From NCBI GenBank assembly GCA_009925965.1, contig RFPW01000125.1, forward strand, positions 1 to 6,607: DNA of 6,607 bases, in the 5' to 3' direction. The translations under genes were made by a program, and so were the position numbers. Under the pieces are notes generated by a model. The model had not been told where the DNA came from, ran no database searches, and saw only the letters and a program-made list of their open reading frames with translations. Source of the DNA: Betaproteobacteria bacterium. Its GTDB lineage: Bacteria > Pseudomonadota > Gammaproteobacteria > Burkholderiales > Burkholderiaceae_E. Below are positions 6,308 to 6,607 of the stretch, one piece after another (position 1 is the first letter of the stretch; each line of letters opens with the position of its first letter).

Positions 6308-6607
6308 TCACTCGGCTTCGATTTTTGCATCGCGGATCGCCTTGGCCCATTTTGCTGTTTCGACACGTGTGCGCTGGGCTAGCGCTTCGGGCGGGGCCGG
6401 TGCGGTTTCGAATCCAAGTGATGAAAACTTTTCGAGTAACTCTTTGTCGGCGGCCGCAGCATTGGCCACCCGATTGAGCTTCTGAATGATGTCGTTCGGC
6501 GTACCGGCAGGCGCGAAGATCGCAAAGTAAGCAATCAACTCATAGTCCTTGAGGTTCAGCGCTTCATTGACCGTTGGCAACTCCGGAATCACCTTGGAGC
6601 GCTGGGT
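6308..6607 (-). CDS. Bug/TctC-family tripartite transporter receptor, C-terminal part (5' end cut by window)
   Basis: Last 99 residues of a periplasmic solute receptor of the tripartite tricarboxylate transporter (TctC/Bug) family, whose members are usually about 320-330 residues. The frame is open to the window edge (TQRSKVIPELPTVNEA...), so the true start and signal peptide lie outside; the GTG at 6592 is internal. Family landmarks are RSKVIPELPTVNEA, YFAIFAPAGTPNDIIQKLN, SLGFETAPAPPEALA and a charged C-terminal helix (ETAKWAKAIRDAKIEAE). Bug receptors bind small organic acids, amino acids and amides, and many are orphans without their own membrane subunits. Placement as first visible gene of the allantoinase operon suggests a ureide or related ligand, but that is inference. 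Whether TctA/TctB partners are nearby cannot be seen. Confidence 0.92.
   Translation of the reverse strand, partial: TQRSKVIPELPTVNEALNLKDYELIAYFAIFAPAGTPNDIIQKLNRVANAAAADKELLEKFSSLGFETAPAPPEALAQRTRVETAKWAKAIRDAKIEAE

Noticed and set aside
6308..6592. Separate 94-residue protein starting at GTG 6592
   Set aside because: The frame continues to the window edge with residues that match the Bug family, so this is the C-terminus of a longer protein.

Overview
The window reads as part of a purine/ureide (allantoin) utilisation locus from a Burkholderiales-type betaproteobacterium. The assignment rests on a Bug/TctC-type solute receptor (a family hugely expanded in Bordetella relatives and Comamonadaceae), a PuuE-type allantoinase, a decarboxylase-amidohydrolase fusion of a kind I associate with betaproteobacteria, and moderately GC-rich coding sequence. 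Genus cannot be fixed from the sequence alone. There is no rRNA, tRNA, CRISPR array, insertion sequence or phage gene, and coding density is high.

Layout, left to right. (1) Bases 1-2668, minus strand: the start of a peptide/opine-type ABC importer, with a periplasmic binding protein (980-2668) followed by the first permease (1-893, running off the left edge). A strong GC-rich stem-loop without a U-tract lies between the two genes. (2) Bases 2669-2818: a 150-bp divergent control region. (3) Bases 2819-3571, plus strand: a hydantoin/allantoin racemase with both catalytic cysteines, probably using a TTG start. (4) Bases 3580-6607, minus strand: a tight operon transcribed in the order Bug-type receptor (only its C-terminus is in the window), then puuE allantoinase, then a fusion of an OHCU-decarboxylase-like (UraD) domain to an allantoate amidohydrolase (M20). 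The operon converges on the racemase gene, with 8 bases between the two stop codons.

How the genes could work together: the ABC importer and/or the Bug-dependent transporter bring in a ureide. The racemase interconverts allantoin enantiomers, PuuE opens (S)-allantoin to allantoate, and the amidohydrolase domain starts nitrogen release from allantoate. The racemase, allantoinase and amidohydrolase parts have intact motifs.

The most interesting point is the UraD domain of the fusion. Its fold-level motifs are recognisable, but the catalytic His-Pro motif has become Tyr-Pro, and about 20 residues that normally carry the second catalytic motif (S-x-x-E-Q) are missing in frame. The decarboxylase therefore looks dead. 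That fits a locus living on imported or racemic allantoin, where a racemase would replace the stereospecific decarboxylation step. A second unusual detail is a 9-codon mini-ORF that starts on the puuE stop codon (TGATG) and ends across the start codon of the fusion gene, a possible translational relay.
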